64,000 bases of DNA from Bradyrhizobium sp. WSM1417. Lineage in GTDB: Bacteria > Pseudomonadota > Alphaproteobacteria > Rhizobiales > Xanthobacteraceae. The notes under the pieces are model-generated. The model had not been told where the DNA came from. It searched no databases and was given only the letters and a program-made list of their open reading frames with translations. The DNA is taken from assembly GCF_000515415.1 (NCBI RefSeq), contig NZ_KI911783.1, positions 7,861,831-7,925,830 of the forward strand, read 5' to 3'. A program made the translations under genes and the position numbers. Position 1 is the stretch's first letter. Each line of letters begins with the position of its first letter. Below are positions 35,618-44,742 of the stretch, piece by piece.

Positions 35618-35736
35618 GCCGGGTTACCGCGCTGTTAACAGGCTTAAGCAAGCGTTACCGGGAACTGCGCCGCCATCCTGTGCGTGCCGCACGGCCGGAA
35701 CTTCAAATCGGCACCCGCAGCGCCTAAATTCGCACC

Positions 35737-37806
35737 ATGGTTCACGATTCCCCCGACAATCCGGACGACGCACGCGCGCGCAAACCCGTGCGCGGCAACG
35801 CGCCCGACGTCCCGCCTCAGGAGACGGAAGCGGCGCCGCCGGACCTCGATCCCGCCACCGCGAACGGCGACGACGAGGACGATGCGCGGCTGCCGGACAT
35901 CCTGGAAGAGAGCGGCACCGTCGGCGAAGAGCCGCTGGCGACCGGCCACGAGGCGATCGAACGCGCGGTCCGCCTCGCCCCCACCTCGCCCGGCGTCTAC
36001 CGCATGCTCAATGCGAATGCCGACGTGCTCTATGTCGGCAAGGCCAAGAACGTCAAGAAGCGCCTGTCGAACTATGCGCGCCAGAGCGCGCCGCAGCCGG
36101 CGCGCATCCTGCGCATGATCGCCGCCACGGTTACCGTGGAAATCATCTCGACCCACACCGAGACCGAAGCGCTGCTGCTGGAGGCCAACCTCATCAAGCA
36201 GCTTCGGCCGCGCTTCAACGTGCAGCTGCGCGACGACAAGTCGTTTCCCTATATCCTGATCACGGGCGACCATTGGGCGCCGCAGATCCTGAAGCATCGC
36301 GGCGCGCAGACGCGGCCCGGTCGCTATTTCGGCCCGTTCGCCTCCGCCGGCGCCGTCAACCGCACCATCACCGCACTTCAGCGCGCGTTCCTGATCCGCT
36401 CCTGCACGGATTCCTTCTTCGAGAGCCGTTCGCGGCCCTGCCTGCTCTACCAGATCCGCCGTTGCGCCGGCCCCTGCACCCGCGAGATCGACTTCCCCGG
36501 CTACACGACCCTGGTGCGCGAGGCGAGCGACTTCCTGTCCGGCAGGAGCCATGCGGTGAAACAGGAGCTTGCCGCCGAGATGGAGAAGGCCTCCGGCGAG
36601 CTCGAATTCGAGAGCGCCGCGCTCTACCGCGACCGTCTCGCTGCGTTGTCCGCGATCCAGTCGCAGCAGGGCATCAATCCGCGCACGGTGGAAGAAGCCG
36701 ACGTGTTCGCCATCCACCAGGAGGGCGGCTTCTCCTGCGTCGAGGTGTTCTTCTTCCGCACCGGCCAGAACTGGGGCAACCGCGCCTATTTCCCGCGCGC
36801 GGAGAAGACGTATACGCCGGAAGAGGTGCTCGGCTCCTTCCTCGCCCAGTTCTATGACGACAAGCCGCCGCCGAGGCACATCCTGCTCTCGCACGAGATC
36901 GAGGAGAGCGAGCTGCTCGCCAATGCGCTGTCGATCAAGGCCGGCCGCAAGGTCGAGGTATCCACGCCGAAGCGCGGCGAGAAGAAGGAGCTCGTCACCC
37001 ACGCGCTCACCAACGCGCGCGAGGCCCTGGGCCGCAAGCTCGCGGACACCGCGACGCAGAGCCGCCTGCTGGACGCCATGGCCACGACCCTGAGCCTGAC
37101 GCATGCGCCGAAGCGGATCGAGGTCTACGACAACAGCCACATCCAGGGCACCAACGCGGTCGGCGCCATGATCGTCGCCGGCCCGGACGGTTTTGTGAAA
37201 AACCAGTACCGCAAGTTCAACATCAAGTCGGAGGGCCTGACGCCCGGCGACGATTACGGGATGATGCGCGAGGTGCTCGAGCGCCGCTTCAAGCGCTTGA
37301 TCAATCCACCCGAGGACAACGCGGCCAAAACCAAGGACGACGACTTCCCGCAATGGCCCGATCTCGTGATCATCGACGGCGGCCGCGGCCAGCTCAATGC
37401 GGTCCGGGACATCTTTGCAAATCTCGGCCTGACCCAGGTGGCGCTGATGTCGGTGGCCAAGGGGCCGGACCGGGATGCCGGCCGCGAGACCCTGTTCATG
37501 CCGGAGCGCGAGGCGATCAAGCTGGAGCCGCGCGACCCCGTGCTCTATTTCATCCAGCGGCTGCGGGACGAGGCGCACCGCTTCGTCATCGGTTCGCACC
37601 GCAAGCTGCGTAAGAAGGACATCCGCGAGGCTGGCTTGCAGGAGATTCCGGGCATCGGTCCGTCACGCAAACGTGCCTTGCTGCATCACTTCGGAACCCT
37701 GAAGGAGATCGAACGCGCCTCGATCACCGATCTCGGCAAGGTTCCGGGGGTGAGCGCGGAGAGCGCCCGCAGGATTTTCGAGTATTTCCATCCCCAGCCG
37801 GGGTGA
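35737..37806 (+). CDS. uvrC: UvrABC excinuclease subunit C
   Basis: The product is 689 residues. An acidic, low-complexity N-terminal extension of about 70 residues precedes the GIY-YIG nuclease ([22 protein letters not shown]). A Cys-rich segment ([16 protein letters not shown]) and UVR motif follow, then the RNase H-like nuclease ([17 protein letters not shown] and [14 protein letters not shown]) and a C-terminal helix-hairpin-helix pair ([17 protein letters not shown]). It makes both incisions in nucleotide excision repair. Alternative start around residue 66 would remove the extension. Confidence 0.96.
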   Translation: MVHDSPDNPDDARARKPVRGNAPDVPPQETEAAPPDLDPATANGDDEDDARLPDILEESGTVGEEPLATGHEAIERAVRLAPTSPGVYRMLNANADVLYVGKAKNVKKRLSNYARQSAPQPARILRMIAATVTVEIISTHTETEALLLEANLIKQLRPRFNVQLRDDKSFPYILITGDHWAPQILKHRGAQTRPGRYFGPFASAGAVNRTITALQRAFLIRSCTDSFFESRSRPCLLYQIRRCAGPCTREIDFPGYTTLVREASDFLSGRSHAVKQELAAEMEKASGELEFESAALYRDRLAALSAIQSQQGINPRTVEEADVFAIHQEGGFSCVEVFFFRTGQNWGNRAYFPRAEKTYTPEEVLGSFLAQFYDDKPPPRHILLSHEIEESELLANALSIKAGRKVEVSTPKRGEKKELVTHALTNAREALGRKLADTATQSRLLDAMATTLSLTHAPKRIEVYDNSHIQGTNAVGAMIVAGPDGFVKNQYRKFNIKSEGLTPGDDYGMMREVLERRFKRLINPPEDNAAKTKDDDFPQWPDLVIIDGGRGQLNAVRDIFANLGLTQVALMSVAKGPDRDAGRETLFMPEREAIKLEPRDPVLYFIQRLRDEAHRFVIGSHRKLRKKDIREAGLQEIPGIGPSRKRALLHHFGTLKEIERASITDLGKVPGVSAESARRIFEYFHPQPG

Positions 37807-37903
37807 AATAAAGGGGGCCGCGGTCATATGGTCGTTGCATCCCGCACCCCATTTGGGGAGCGGAACGGTTGACCTTCAGGCTGCAGCGGTATTGGTAGGA
37901 CGG

Positions 37904-38521
37904 ATGAACATCGCCACGACACGAGGGACCACCAGCCGCGCGATGTCCCTCCCGAACATCCTGACTTACGGCCGGATCGCCGCGATCCCGGTCGTGGTCG
38001 GGTGCATCTACGCGCAGTCGATCATGGACGGCCCGCTGTGGCTGCGCTGGGTCGCGGTCGCCATTTTCATCGCGGCTGCGGTCACCGATTACCTCGACGG
38101 CTATTACGCGCGGATCTGGAATCAGCAATCGGCGTTCGGCCGAATGCTCGACCCGATCGCCGACAAGCTTCTGGTCGCCTCGTGCCTGCTGATGCTGGCC
38201 GCCGACGGCATCATTCACGGCTGGTCGCTGTGGGCCGCCATCGTGATCCTGTGCCGCGAGATCCTGGTCTCGGGCCTGCGCGAATATCTCGCCGCGCTGC
38301 GCGTCAGCGTGCCCGTGACCAAGCTTGCGAAGTGGAAGACGACGGTTCAGCTCATCGCGATCGGCTTCCTGCTGGCTGGTCCGGCCGGCGATGAGGTTGT
38401 GCCCATGGTCTCGATGATCGGGCTGGCGCTGCTCTGGGCCTCGGCGATCCTCACCATGTACACGGGCTACGACTATTTCGGCGCCGGCATCCATCACCTC
38501 ATCAAGGAGGATGAGGGATGA
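37904..38521 (+). CDS. pgsA: CDP-diacylglycerol-glycerol-3-phosphate 3-phosphatidyltransferase
   Basis: The product is 205 residues from MNIATTRGTTSR; the longer frame at 37835 is not supported. The CDP-alcohol phosphotransferase motif DYLDGYYARIWN.QSAFGRMLDPIADK is complete, with the key Asp residues, and it has about five helices. It makes phosphatidylglycerol phosphate. Its stop overlaps the moaD ATG by 4 bases, so pgsA-moaD-moaE-prmB is a coupled operon. Confidence 0.95.
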   Translation: MNIATTRGTTSRAMSLPNILTYGRIAAIPVVVGCIYAQSIMDGPLWLRWVAVAIFIAAAVTDYLDGYYARIWNQQSAFGRMLDPIADKLLVASCLLMLAADGIIHGWSLWAAIVILCREILVSGLREYLAALRVSVPVTKLAKWKTTVQLIAIGFLLAGPAGDEVVPMVSMIGLALLWASAILTMYTGYDYFGAGIHHLIKEDEG

Positions 38522-38769
38522 AAGTGAAGTACTTCGCCTGGGTGCGCGAGCGCGTCGGCAAGGCCGAGGAGACCATCGAGCCGCCCTCAACCGTGCGCAC
38601 GGTGGAAGAGCTGATCGCCTGGCTGTCCGGCCAAGGCGAAGCCTACGCCTACGCGTTCGAGAAGCCGAAGGTGATCCGCACCGCGATCGACCATGCCCAC
38701 GTCAAATCGGACGCCGCGATCGCGGGCGCTCGCGAGATCGCGTTCTTTCCGCCGATGACTGGCGGCTAG
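38518..38769 (+). CDS. moaD: Molybdopterin synthase sulfur carrier subunit
   Basis: The product is 83 residues of ubiquitin fold. It begins MKVKYFAWVRERVGK and ends PPMTGG, the C-terminal Gly-Gly that is thiocarboxylated as sulfur donor. It works with MoaE, encoded 3 bases downstream. The start lies inside an ATGA overlap with pgsA. Confidence 0.97.
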   Translation: MKVKYFAWVRERVGKAEETIEPPSTVRTVEELIAWLSGQGEAYAYAFEKPKVIRTAIDHAHVKSDAAIAGAREIAFFPPMTGG

Positions 38770-38772
38770 ACC

Positions 38773-39249
38773 ATGCCCGGCACCACCTGCCCCGTCACCA
38801 TCCGTATCCAGCAAGACGATTTCGACATCGCGCGCGAGATCGCGGTGCTGACCGGGAACCGCACCGACATCGGTGCGGTCGTGAGCTTTTCCGGCATCTG
38901 CCGCGGCGACGAGGACAGCGCGAAGATCGCCGCGCTCTCGCTCGAGCATTATCCTGGTATGGCCGAGGAAGAGATCAGGCGCCATGCCGACGAGGCCATT
39001 TCGCGCTGGCCGCTCAACGGCGTCACGGTGATCCATCGCGTCGGCCGTTTCGTGCCCGGCCAGAACATCGTGCTGGTGCTGACCGCCTCGCAGCACCGCC
39101 AGGCAGCGTTCCAGGCCGCCGAGTTCCTGATGGATTATCTCAAGACCAACGCGCCGTTCTGGAAGAAGGAAGAGAGCGCCACCGGCACCGGCTGGGTCGA
39201 CGCCCAGGCCCGCGACGACGAAGCCGCCGCACGCTGGACCCGATCCTGA
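38773..39249 (+). CDS. moaE: Molybdopterin synthase catalytic subunit
   Basis: The product is 158 residues. Signatures are GAVVSFSGICRGD, LEHYPGMAEEEIRRHADEA, HRVGRFVPGQNIVLVLTAS and the catalytic-lysine region APFWKKEE. It inserts sulfur from MoaD into precursor Z to form molybdopterin. Its stop overlaps the prmB start by one base (TGATG). Confidence 0.97.
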   Translation: MPGTTCPVTIRIQQDDFDIAREIAVLTGNRTDIGAVVSFSGICRGDEDSAKIAALSLEHYPGMAEEEIRRHADEAISRWPLNGVTVIHRVGRFVPGQNIVLVLTASQHRQAAFQAAEFLMDYLKTNAPFWKKEESATGTGWVDAQARDDEAAARWTRS

Positions 39250-40208
39250 TGGCAGCAACATCCAAAAAGACCGTGCGCGGCCGCGCCGCGCCAAAGCTCG
39301 CGAAACTGGGCCGCTGCGAGCTTCTCACGCTGATCGATTTCGTCCGCTATGCGGTGAGCCGCTTCAATGAGGCCAAGCTCGCCTTTGCCCATGGCACGCC
39401 CGATCCGGTCGCGGAAGCGGCTTTCCTGGTCTGTGAAGCCCTGCATCTGCATCCCGAGCAGTTCGAGATTTTTGCCAACGCGCGCGTCACGGCCGCCGAG
39501 GGCAGGACCATCATCGATCTCATCCACCAGCGCGTCACCACGCGCAAACCGGCCGCCTATCTCGTCAACAAGATCTATATGCGCGGCCTGCCGTTCTATG
39601 TCGACGAGCGCGTCATCGTTCCCCGCTCGTTCATCGGTGAGCTCCTGGAGTCGCATTTCGGCGGCGACGGCGAAGCCGGCTCGCTGATCGACGACCCCAG
39701 CGCGGTCGAAGGCGTGCTCGATCTCTGCACTGGGTCGGGATGCCTCGCGATCCTCGCCGCGCATCATTTTCCGAATGCTACGATCGACGCCGTCGATATC
39801 TCCAAGGGCGCGATCGACGTCGCCAGACGGAATGTCGGCGAATACAGGCTCGATGACCGGATCAGCCTGCATCGCGGTGACCTGTTCACTCCGCTCGGTG
39901 ACGCCAAATACGACCTGATCATCACCAACCCGCCTTATGTCGATGCCGAAGGCATGGCGGCGCTGCCGCCGGAGTGCCGGGCCGAGCCGAAGCTCGCCTT
40001 CGACGGCGGCGCCGACGGTCTCGACGTGGTGCGCCGGATCCTGCGCGACGCGCCCGGCCACCTGACGCCGGATGGCGGGCTGATCTGCGAGATCGGCCGC
40101 GGCCGCGAAATGGTCGACGAGGCCTTTCCTGAATTGCCGCTGCTTTGGCTCGACACCGAGGACTCAGAGGGCGAAGTGTTCTGGATCGCGGCAGCCGATC
40201 TCGGCTGA
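39249..40208 (+). CDS. prmB: Ribosomal protein L3 glutamine methyltransferase PrmB-type
   Basis: The product is 319 residues from MAATSKKTVRG. It has the PrmB helical N-domain, VPRSFIGELLE, the SAM site VLDLCTGSGCLAI and the catalytic IITNPPYVDAEGM. The SFIGELL segment, in place of the release-factor enzyme's PETE, favours PrmB over PrmC. It modifies a glutamine of L3. It is the last gene of the pgsA-moaD-moaE run. Confidence 0.92.
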   Translation: MAATSKKTVRGRAAPKLAKLGRCELLTLIDFVRYAVSRFNEAKLAFAHGTPDPVAEAAFLVCEALHLHPEQFEIFANARVTAAEGRTIIDLIHQRVTTRKPAAYLVNKIYMRGLPFYVDERVIVPRSFIGELLESHFGGDGEAGSLIDDPSAVEGVLDLCTGSGCLAILAAHHFPNATIDAVDISKGAIDVARRNVGEYRLDDRISLHRGDLFTPLGDAKYDLIITNPPYVDAEGMAALPPECRAEPKLAFDGGADGLDVVRRILRDAPGHLTPDGGLICEIGRGREMVDEAFPELPLLWLDTEDSEGEVFWIAAADLG

Positions 40209-40299
40209 TCCATCACGGCGGACCGAGCTCGTTCGGAACAAGTCAAATACCGCCACGTTCATCCCCCGACGAATTTTCTCGCACTCGGAGGATCACCGC

Positions 40300-40899
40300 A
40301 TGCTTGCGCCATCGGGCGAATTGCTGCGCGCCGGCGTCGCGCTCAAGCTCAACCATCTCAAGCGCGCCGCCCAGTCCTATGCCCGTGACCGGAGCAATCA
40401 AGCCACGGGGCGCATGACCTCTTACGCGACTGCGGCCGGACTGCTCGCCGTTGCGGGCTTGTTCGTCGTCGCAGCCTTCTTTGTCGGCCTGATCGCCCTG
40501 TACCGCTGGGTTGCAATCCATTACGGGCAATTCTGGGGATTCGGCGCCGCCGGCGGTGTCCTCCTGGTCCTGGCCGCCGCCTGCGCCGGCGTGGCCATGG
40601 CTCAGATGAAGCGCAAGACCAAGCCGATAGTGCCGCTCGCCAGCCGGCTGCGGGTGGCGATCGCCACCCCGCGCATCCCGCGCGGAACGGTGAAGGACGC
40701 GGTGAAGGAGGTCGCGACGACAATTCCCCTCGCGCCGCTCGCGCCGGGCGAACGAGGACATGAACGGGGACATGGCGGCAGCACGTGGCCGGCTCGGTCC
40801 AACCGGCCCGTGCAACTCGGGCTGATGCTCGCAGCCGTTGGGCTGGTCGGGCTGACGGCCGCGCGCCGGCGGCGTCACGGCCACGGAGCGGATGCCTGA
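40300..40899 (+). CDS. Phage-holin-family (holin superfamily III-like) membrane protein
   Basis: The product is 199 residues. Two strong helices lie near 43-70 and 79-103 with a short polar loop between, the usual holin-X-like core. A basic, Ala/Pro-rich soluble tail follows and a third hydrophobic segment (about 173-188) precedes a His/Arg-rich end. In rhizobia this family is common in the chromosome and not phage-linked. The stop is 3 bases before the YihY-like start, so the two are probably co-transcribed. Confidence 0.75.
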   Translation: MLAPSGELLRAGVALKLNHLKRAAQSYARDRSNQATGRMTSYATAAGLLAVAGLFVVAAFFVGLIALYRWVAIHYGQFWGFGAAGGVLLVLAAACAGVAMAQMKRKTKPIVPLASRLRVAIATPRIPRGTVKDAVKEVATTIPLAPLAPGERGHERGHGGSTWPARSNRPVQLGLMLAAVGLVGLTAARRRRHGHGADA

Positions 40900-40901
40900 A
40901 A

Positions 40902-42032
40902 ATGCCTATGCGGCGCGCCGAGCAATTCGACAGCTGGCTGTTAGTGGCAGCCACGACCGTGTTCGTGCTCACCGCGGAGCGGTATTTCCAGGATTCCGGC
41001 CTGATCCGGCCAGGACCTCCGCAAGACCATCGCAACAGCGAGGCGAATTCGCCGGAAACGAGCCCGACGGGCGCAGCCTCGCAGCCCGGCCGCGGCCGCC
41101 GCGCAAAAAGCCCGTTCGCGATCCCGTGGGCAGGCTGGAAGGACATCCTCTGGCGCACCTATCAGCGCATCGACGAGGATCGCCTGCTCGCGACCGCCGG
41201 CGGCGTCGTCTTTTTCGGGCTGCTCGCGATCTTTCCCGCCATCACGGCTCTGGTTTCATTCTATGGCCTGTTCGCCGATCCCTCGACGATCAGTTCCAAC
41301 CTGCAATCGCTCGCGATGATGCTGCCCGAGGGCGCGTTCCAGATCGTCGAGGACCAGGTGGCGCGCGTCGTGTCGAACGGCGGCGCGACCCTTGGTTTCA
41401 CTTTCCTGTTTGGCCTCGTGCTCGCGATCTGGAGCGCCAATGCCGGCGTCAAAGCCATCTTCGACGCCCTCAACGTCGCCTATGAGGAGCGTGAAAAACG
41501 CAGCTTCATCCGGCTGAACACGGTTTCGTTGGCCTTCACGGTCGGTGGCATCGTTGCCCTGTTGCTGATGGTGGGCGCCGTCGTCGCCTTCCCGCTCGCG
41601 CTCAATCACCTCGGCATGGCGCCCGAAAGCAAGCTGATCGTGGCGCTGGCAAGATGGCCGGTGCTATTCGTCATTCTCCTTGCGGCGCTCGCCGTCCTCT
41701 ACCGCTTCGCGCCCAGCCGCGACGCCCCGCGCTGGCAATGGCTGAGCCCCGGCGCGGTAACGGCCGCGATCCTCTGGATCGCCGGCTCGGCGCTGCTGTC
41801 CTGGTATCTCTCCGAATTCGCCAATTACAACGCGACCTACGGTTCGCTCGGCGCTGCGATCGGCTTGATGATGTGGATGTGGATGTCCGCCATCGTCATC
41901 ATGTTCGGGGCCGAGCTAAATTCGGAGATCGAACGGCAGACCCTGCGTGACACGACCACCGGGGCGCCCAGGCCGCTTGGCACCCGCGAGGCCGTCTCGG
42001 CCGACACGGTCGGCGCTGCGGCGCCATCCTGA
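40902..42032 (+). CDS. YihY/BrkB-family inner-membrane protein
   Basis: The product is 376 residues from MPMRRAEQFDS, two bases after the preceding stop; a longer frame exists only inside the preceding gene. It has about six to seven helices. Family blocks are RTYQRIDEDRLLATAGGVVFFGLLAIFPAI, FGLVLAIWSANAGVKAIFDALNVAYEE and NYNATYGSLGAAIGLMMWMWMSA (each read in parts). A Pro/Ser-rich N-terminal region spans about 40-75. Despite the old RNase BN name the family is an integral-membrane protein of unclear function. Confidence 0.9.
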   Translation: MPMRRAEQFDSWLLVAATTVFVLTAERYFQDSGLIRPGPPQDHRNSEANSPETSPTGAASQPGRGRRAKSPFAIPWAGWKDILWRTYQRIDEDRLLATAGGVVFFGLLAIFPAITALVSFYGLFADPSTISSNLQSLAMMLPEGAFQIVEDQVARVVSNGGATLGFTFLFGLVLAIWSANAGVKAIFDALNVAYEEREKRSFIRLNTVSLAFTVGGIVALLLMVGAVVAFPLALNHLGMAPESKLIVALARWPVLFVILLAALAVLYRFAPSRDAPRWQWLSPGAVTAAILWIAGSALLSWYLSEFANYNATYGSLGAAIGLMMWMWMSAIVIMFGAELNSEIERQTLRDTTTGAPRPLGTREAVSADTVGAAAPS

Positions 42033-42036
42033 CGCG

Positions 42037-42064
42037 ATGGTCAGGCCAAAGCCGGCCTGACCAT
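42037..42064. terminator. Bidirectional hairpin between convergent genes
   Basis: Perfect 11-bp stem ATGGTCAGGCC (42037-42047) with GGCCTGACCAT (42054-42064), loop 6, between the yihY-like stop at 42032 and the methyltransferase stop at 42078. Confidence 0.65.
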
Positions 42065-42077
42065 GTGTTGACCACAA

Positions 42078-42917
42078 TCAACGCTTGGTGATCACCGCCT
42101 CCAGATATTCGCTGTGCACGACCACCGTGCCGTCATCGGCATGATTGAACTCACCGAGCAGGGTCATGAGATCGTGCCGCAGCGCGGCCTGGGCGGTCTC
42201 GTCGAGCGCCGCGAAGGCCTTCAGCATCGGGCCATAATAGGACTTGAAGACGTCGAGCCAGTGGTCGGGCGAGCGATAGCGGAACACGAACATGCGCGGC
42301 TCGGCTGCGATCTCCGAGGCCGCGCCGCCGAACATTTCCTCAAGTCGAGCCTGCGTGCCCCACAGCGCCGGCGACTTCACACCGGCCGGCGGAGGCAAAT
42401 GCTTGCCGATGATCTTGAACAGTTGGCCGATGAAGCCCTGTGGAGTCCAGTTGGCAAGGCCGATCTTGCCGCCGGATTTGCAGACCCGCGCGAGCTCGGA
42501 GGCCGCCTGGTCCTGGTCGGGCGTGAACATCACTCCGAAGGTCGAGAGCACGACATCGTAGCTCGCATCGGCAAAGGGGAGCGCTTCGGCGTCCGCTTCG
42601 CGAAATTCGACCGTTAGATGGTCCGCCGCCGCCCGCTCCTGCCCACGCTCGAGCAGCGCTGGCACGTAATCGGTGGATGTAACGTCGCACCAGCGTCGTG
42701 CGGCGGCCAGCGTCGCATTGCCATTGCCGGCGGCGACGTCCAGCACCTTGTTGCCAGCGCGTAAATCCAAGGCCTCACAAAGCTGCTCGCCGACGATCTG
42801 CAATGTGGTGCCGACGATGGCATAGTCGCCGGACGACCACGCAACGTGCTGGCGCTGCTTCAGGACAGCAAGGTCGGGTTGGGCGGCGGTCGGCTTGAGA
42901 GCTGTGGATGTCGACAT
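42078..42917 (-). CDS. Class I SAM-dependent methyltransferase
   Basis: The product is 279 residues. SAM motif I is KVLDVAAGNGNATLAA, motif II region READAEALPFADASYDVVLS, and a UbiE-like post-motif (LARVCKSGGKIGLANW). The family methylates small molecules or lipids; the substrate is unknown. A GGAGATTGCC ribosome site precedes the ATG. It is divergent from the winged-helix/TPR gene with 120 bases between starts. Confidence 0.88.
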   Translation of the reverse strand: MSTSTALKPTAAQPDLAVLKQRQHVAWSSGDYAIVGTTLQIVGEQLCEALDLRAGNKVLDVAAGNGNATLAAARRWCDVTSTDYVPALLERGQERAAADHLTVEFREADAEALPFADASYDVVLSTFGVMFTPDQDQAASELARVCKSGGKIGLANWTPQGFIGQLFKIIGKHLPPPAGVKSPALWGTQARLEEMFGGAASEIAAEPRMFVFRYRSPDHWLDVFKSYYGPMLKAFAALDETAQAALRHDLMTLLGEFNHADDGTVVVHSEYLEAVITKR

Positions 42918-43037
42918 GGCAATCTCCTGCGGTTGAAAACGCCGGGACGATAGGGCGCATGTGGCCTTCTGGCCTTGAGACCGGCGTTATTTTAGGCTGA
43001 GAGCACCTTGATTTCCGGGTGTGGACCGGGGCGCAGC

Positions 43038-44600
43038 GTGGCGCATCGATTTGAGGATTTCGTGCTCGATCCCGAGCGGCGCGAGCTGCGGCGGTCGGGT
43101 GCGCTCGTCTCCCTTGAGCCCCAGGTGTTCGACCTCCTCCTCTATCTGGTCCGCAACCGCGAACGCGTGGTGACGCGGGACAGTCTGCTCGATGCGATTT
43201 GGAACGGCCGCGTCGTCTCGGAATCGACACTGACCAGCCGGATCAACGCTGCGCGGCGCGCGGTCAACGACACTGGCGAGCAGCAGCGGTTGATCCGCAC
43301 CATTGCGCGCAAGGGCGTGCGGTTCGTCGGCGAGGTGACTGAACTCACCGAGGCGACAAAGTCGGCTGCTGCGATCAAGCCGGCTGCTCCGACACCGGCG
43401 GGCTTGCCGCTGCCCGACCGTCCCGCGATCGCCGTCCTGCCCTTCACCAATATGAGCGGCGAGGCCGAGCAGGATTATTTTTCCGATGGCATCAGCGAGG
43501 ACATCATCACTGCGCTGTCCAGGTTGCGTTGGTTCTTCGTCATCGCGCGCAACTCCTCCTTCATCTACAAGGGCCGTACGGTTCACCAGCGGCAGGTCGC
43601 TGAGGAGCTCGGCGTGCGTTATGTCGTGGAGGGCAGCGTTCGCAAAGAGGGCGACCGCGTCCGCATCACCGCGCAGCTCAACGACACCGCCACCGGAAGC
43701 CATCTCTGGGCCGAACGCTACGACCGCAAGCTCGCCGATGTCTTCGCCGTGCAGGACGAGATCACCGAACAGATCGTCGCCGCGATCGAGCCGCAGCTCT
43801 ACGCTGCGGAAAATTTTCGCGCCCAGCGCAAGGCGCCCGAGAGCATGGATGCTTGGGATCTGCTGATGCGCGCGCTCTCCCACTATTGGCGCGTGACACG
43901 GCAGGACCACCTGGTCGCACAGGCCCTGCTCGAAAAGGCCATCGCACTCGACCCCAACTACGGCAAGGCGCTCGGACTGCTCGGCACCAGCTACATGTTC
44001 ACGGCGCATATGGGCTGGATGGATATGACCGCGGCAATGCCGGCCGCCGAGCGTGCGGCGCGGGCCGCGATTCGCGCCGACGACGAGGATGCCTGGGCCC
44101 ATAATGCGCTCGGCCATGTCGATCTGTTCGCGCGGCGATTCGACGATTCGCTTGCCGAATTCGAGACCGCGCTGCGGCTCAATCCAAACTTTGCGCTAGC
44201 GCAGGGCTATTATGGCCTGGCGCTGGGCTATTGCGGGCGCTGGCAGGATGCCGACGAGGCCGCGCGCCGCGCCATCCGTCTCAGTCCGCGCGACCCCTAT
44301 GCCCCCGTCTATTTCGGCATCGCCGCCTATGCCCGTTTTCTTGGCGGCGACGACGAGGAGGCCATCCGGCTCGCCCAGGAGGCCTTGCGCCAGCGTAGCG
44401 ACTTCGTCGGGGCGCACCGGGTACTGACTGCGGCCGCCGGCATGGCGGGTCACGGCGGGATTGCCCGTGCGGCGCTGAAGGAACTCCGCCGCGCCCAGCC
44501 GAACGTCTCGCTCGCCTGGATCGCAGAGTTCATGCCGATCAAGCTCGCCCCCGACCGCGAGCGCTATCTGGAAGGTTTTCGCCGGGCTGGCCTGACTTGA
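43038..44600 (+). CDS. Winged-helix / TolB-like / TPR regulatory protein
   Basis: The product is 520 residues from GTG at 43038 (VAHRFEDFVLD), or 530 from TTG at 43008. The N-terminal OmpR/CadC-type winged helix spans about 1-95 and ends TIARKGVRFVGEV. A TolB N-terminal-like domain (about 130-240) begins AVLPFTNMSG and includes YVVEGSVRKEGDRVRITAQL. TPR repeats fill the rest (for example ALRLNPNFALAQGYYGLALGY, in part). No transmembrane segment is obvious. Rhizobia have many such proteins, often with adenylate cyclase domains; this one lacks a cyclase. It presumably binds DNA. Confidence 0.88.
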   Translation: MAHRFEDFVLDPERRELRRSGALVSLEPQVFDLLLYLVRNRERVVTRDSLLDAIWNGRVVSESTLTSRINAARRAVNDTGEQQRLIRTIARKGVRFVGEVTELTEATKSAAAIKPAAPTPAGLPLPDRPAIAVLPFTNMSGEAEQDYFSDGISEDIITALSRLRWFFVIARNSSFIYKGRTVHQRQVAEELGVRYVVEGSVRKEGDRVRITAQLNDTATGSHLWAERYDRKLADVFAVQDEITEQIVAAIEPQLYAAENFRAQRKAPESMDAWDLLMRALSHYWRVTRQDHLVAQALLEKAIALDPNYGKALGLLGTSYMFTAHMGWMDMTAAMPAAERAARAAIRADDEDAWAHNALGHVDLFARRFDDSLAEFETALRLNPNFALAQGYYGLALGYCGRWQDADEAARRAIRLSPRDPYAPVYFGIAAYARFLGGDDEEAIRLAQEALRQRSDFVGAHRVLTAAAGMAGHGGIARAALKELRRAQPNVSLAWIAEFMPIKLAPDRERYLEGFRRAGLT

Positions 44601-44742
44601 GCCGCAAGAGAGCCGCTATCCCCTCGAATCAACAATGATGTTAAGCTCATGCCGCTTGGGGGAGCATGCGGCGTGACGGGTTCGAAACGCCACCCGTGTT
44701 TTCCCGGTCAGGCAGGTCAGCTCTTGAGGCGTAACGCGCGGC

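Noticed and set aside
35644..37599. A 651-codon open frame antisense to uvrC
   Set aside because: It is the mirror of a highly conserved gene in GC-rich DNA; the translated product is Arg/Ala/Leu-rich low-complexity sequence without domain character.
38511..39248. Long plus-strand frame continuous with prmB through moaD and moaE
   Set aside because: Only the part from 39249 matches PrmB; the upstream part is moaD/moaE in another frame.
40300..40899. Holin-family gene considered as a prophage remnant
   Set aside because: It sits beside a YihY-family gene in core sequence; no integrase, structural or lysis genes and no compositional change are present.
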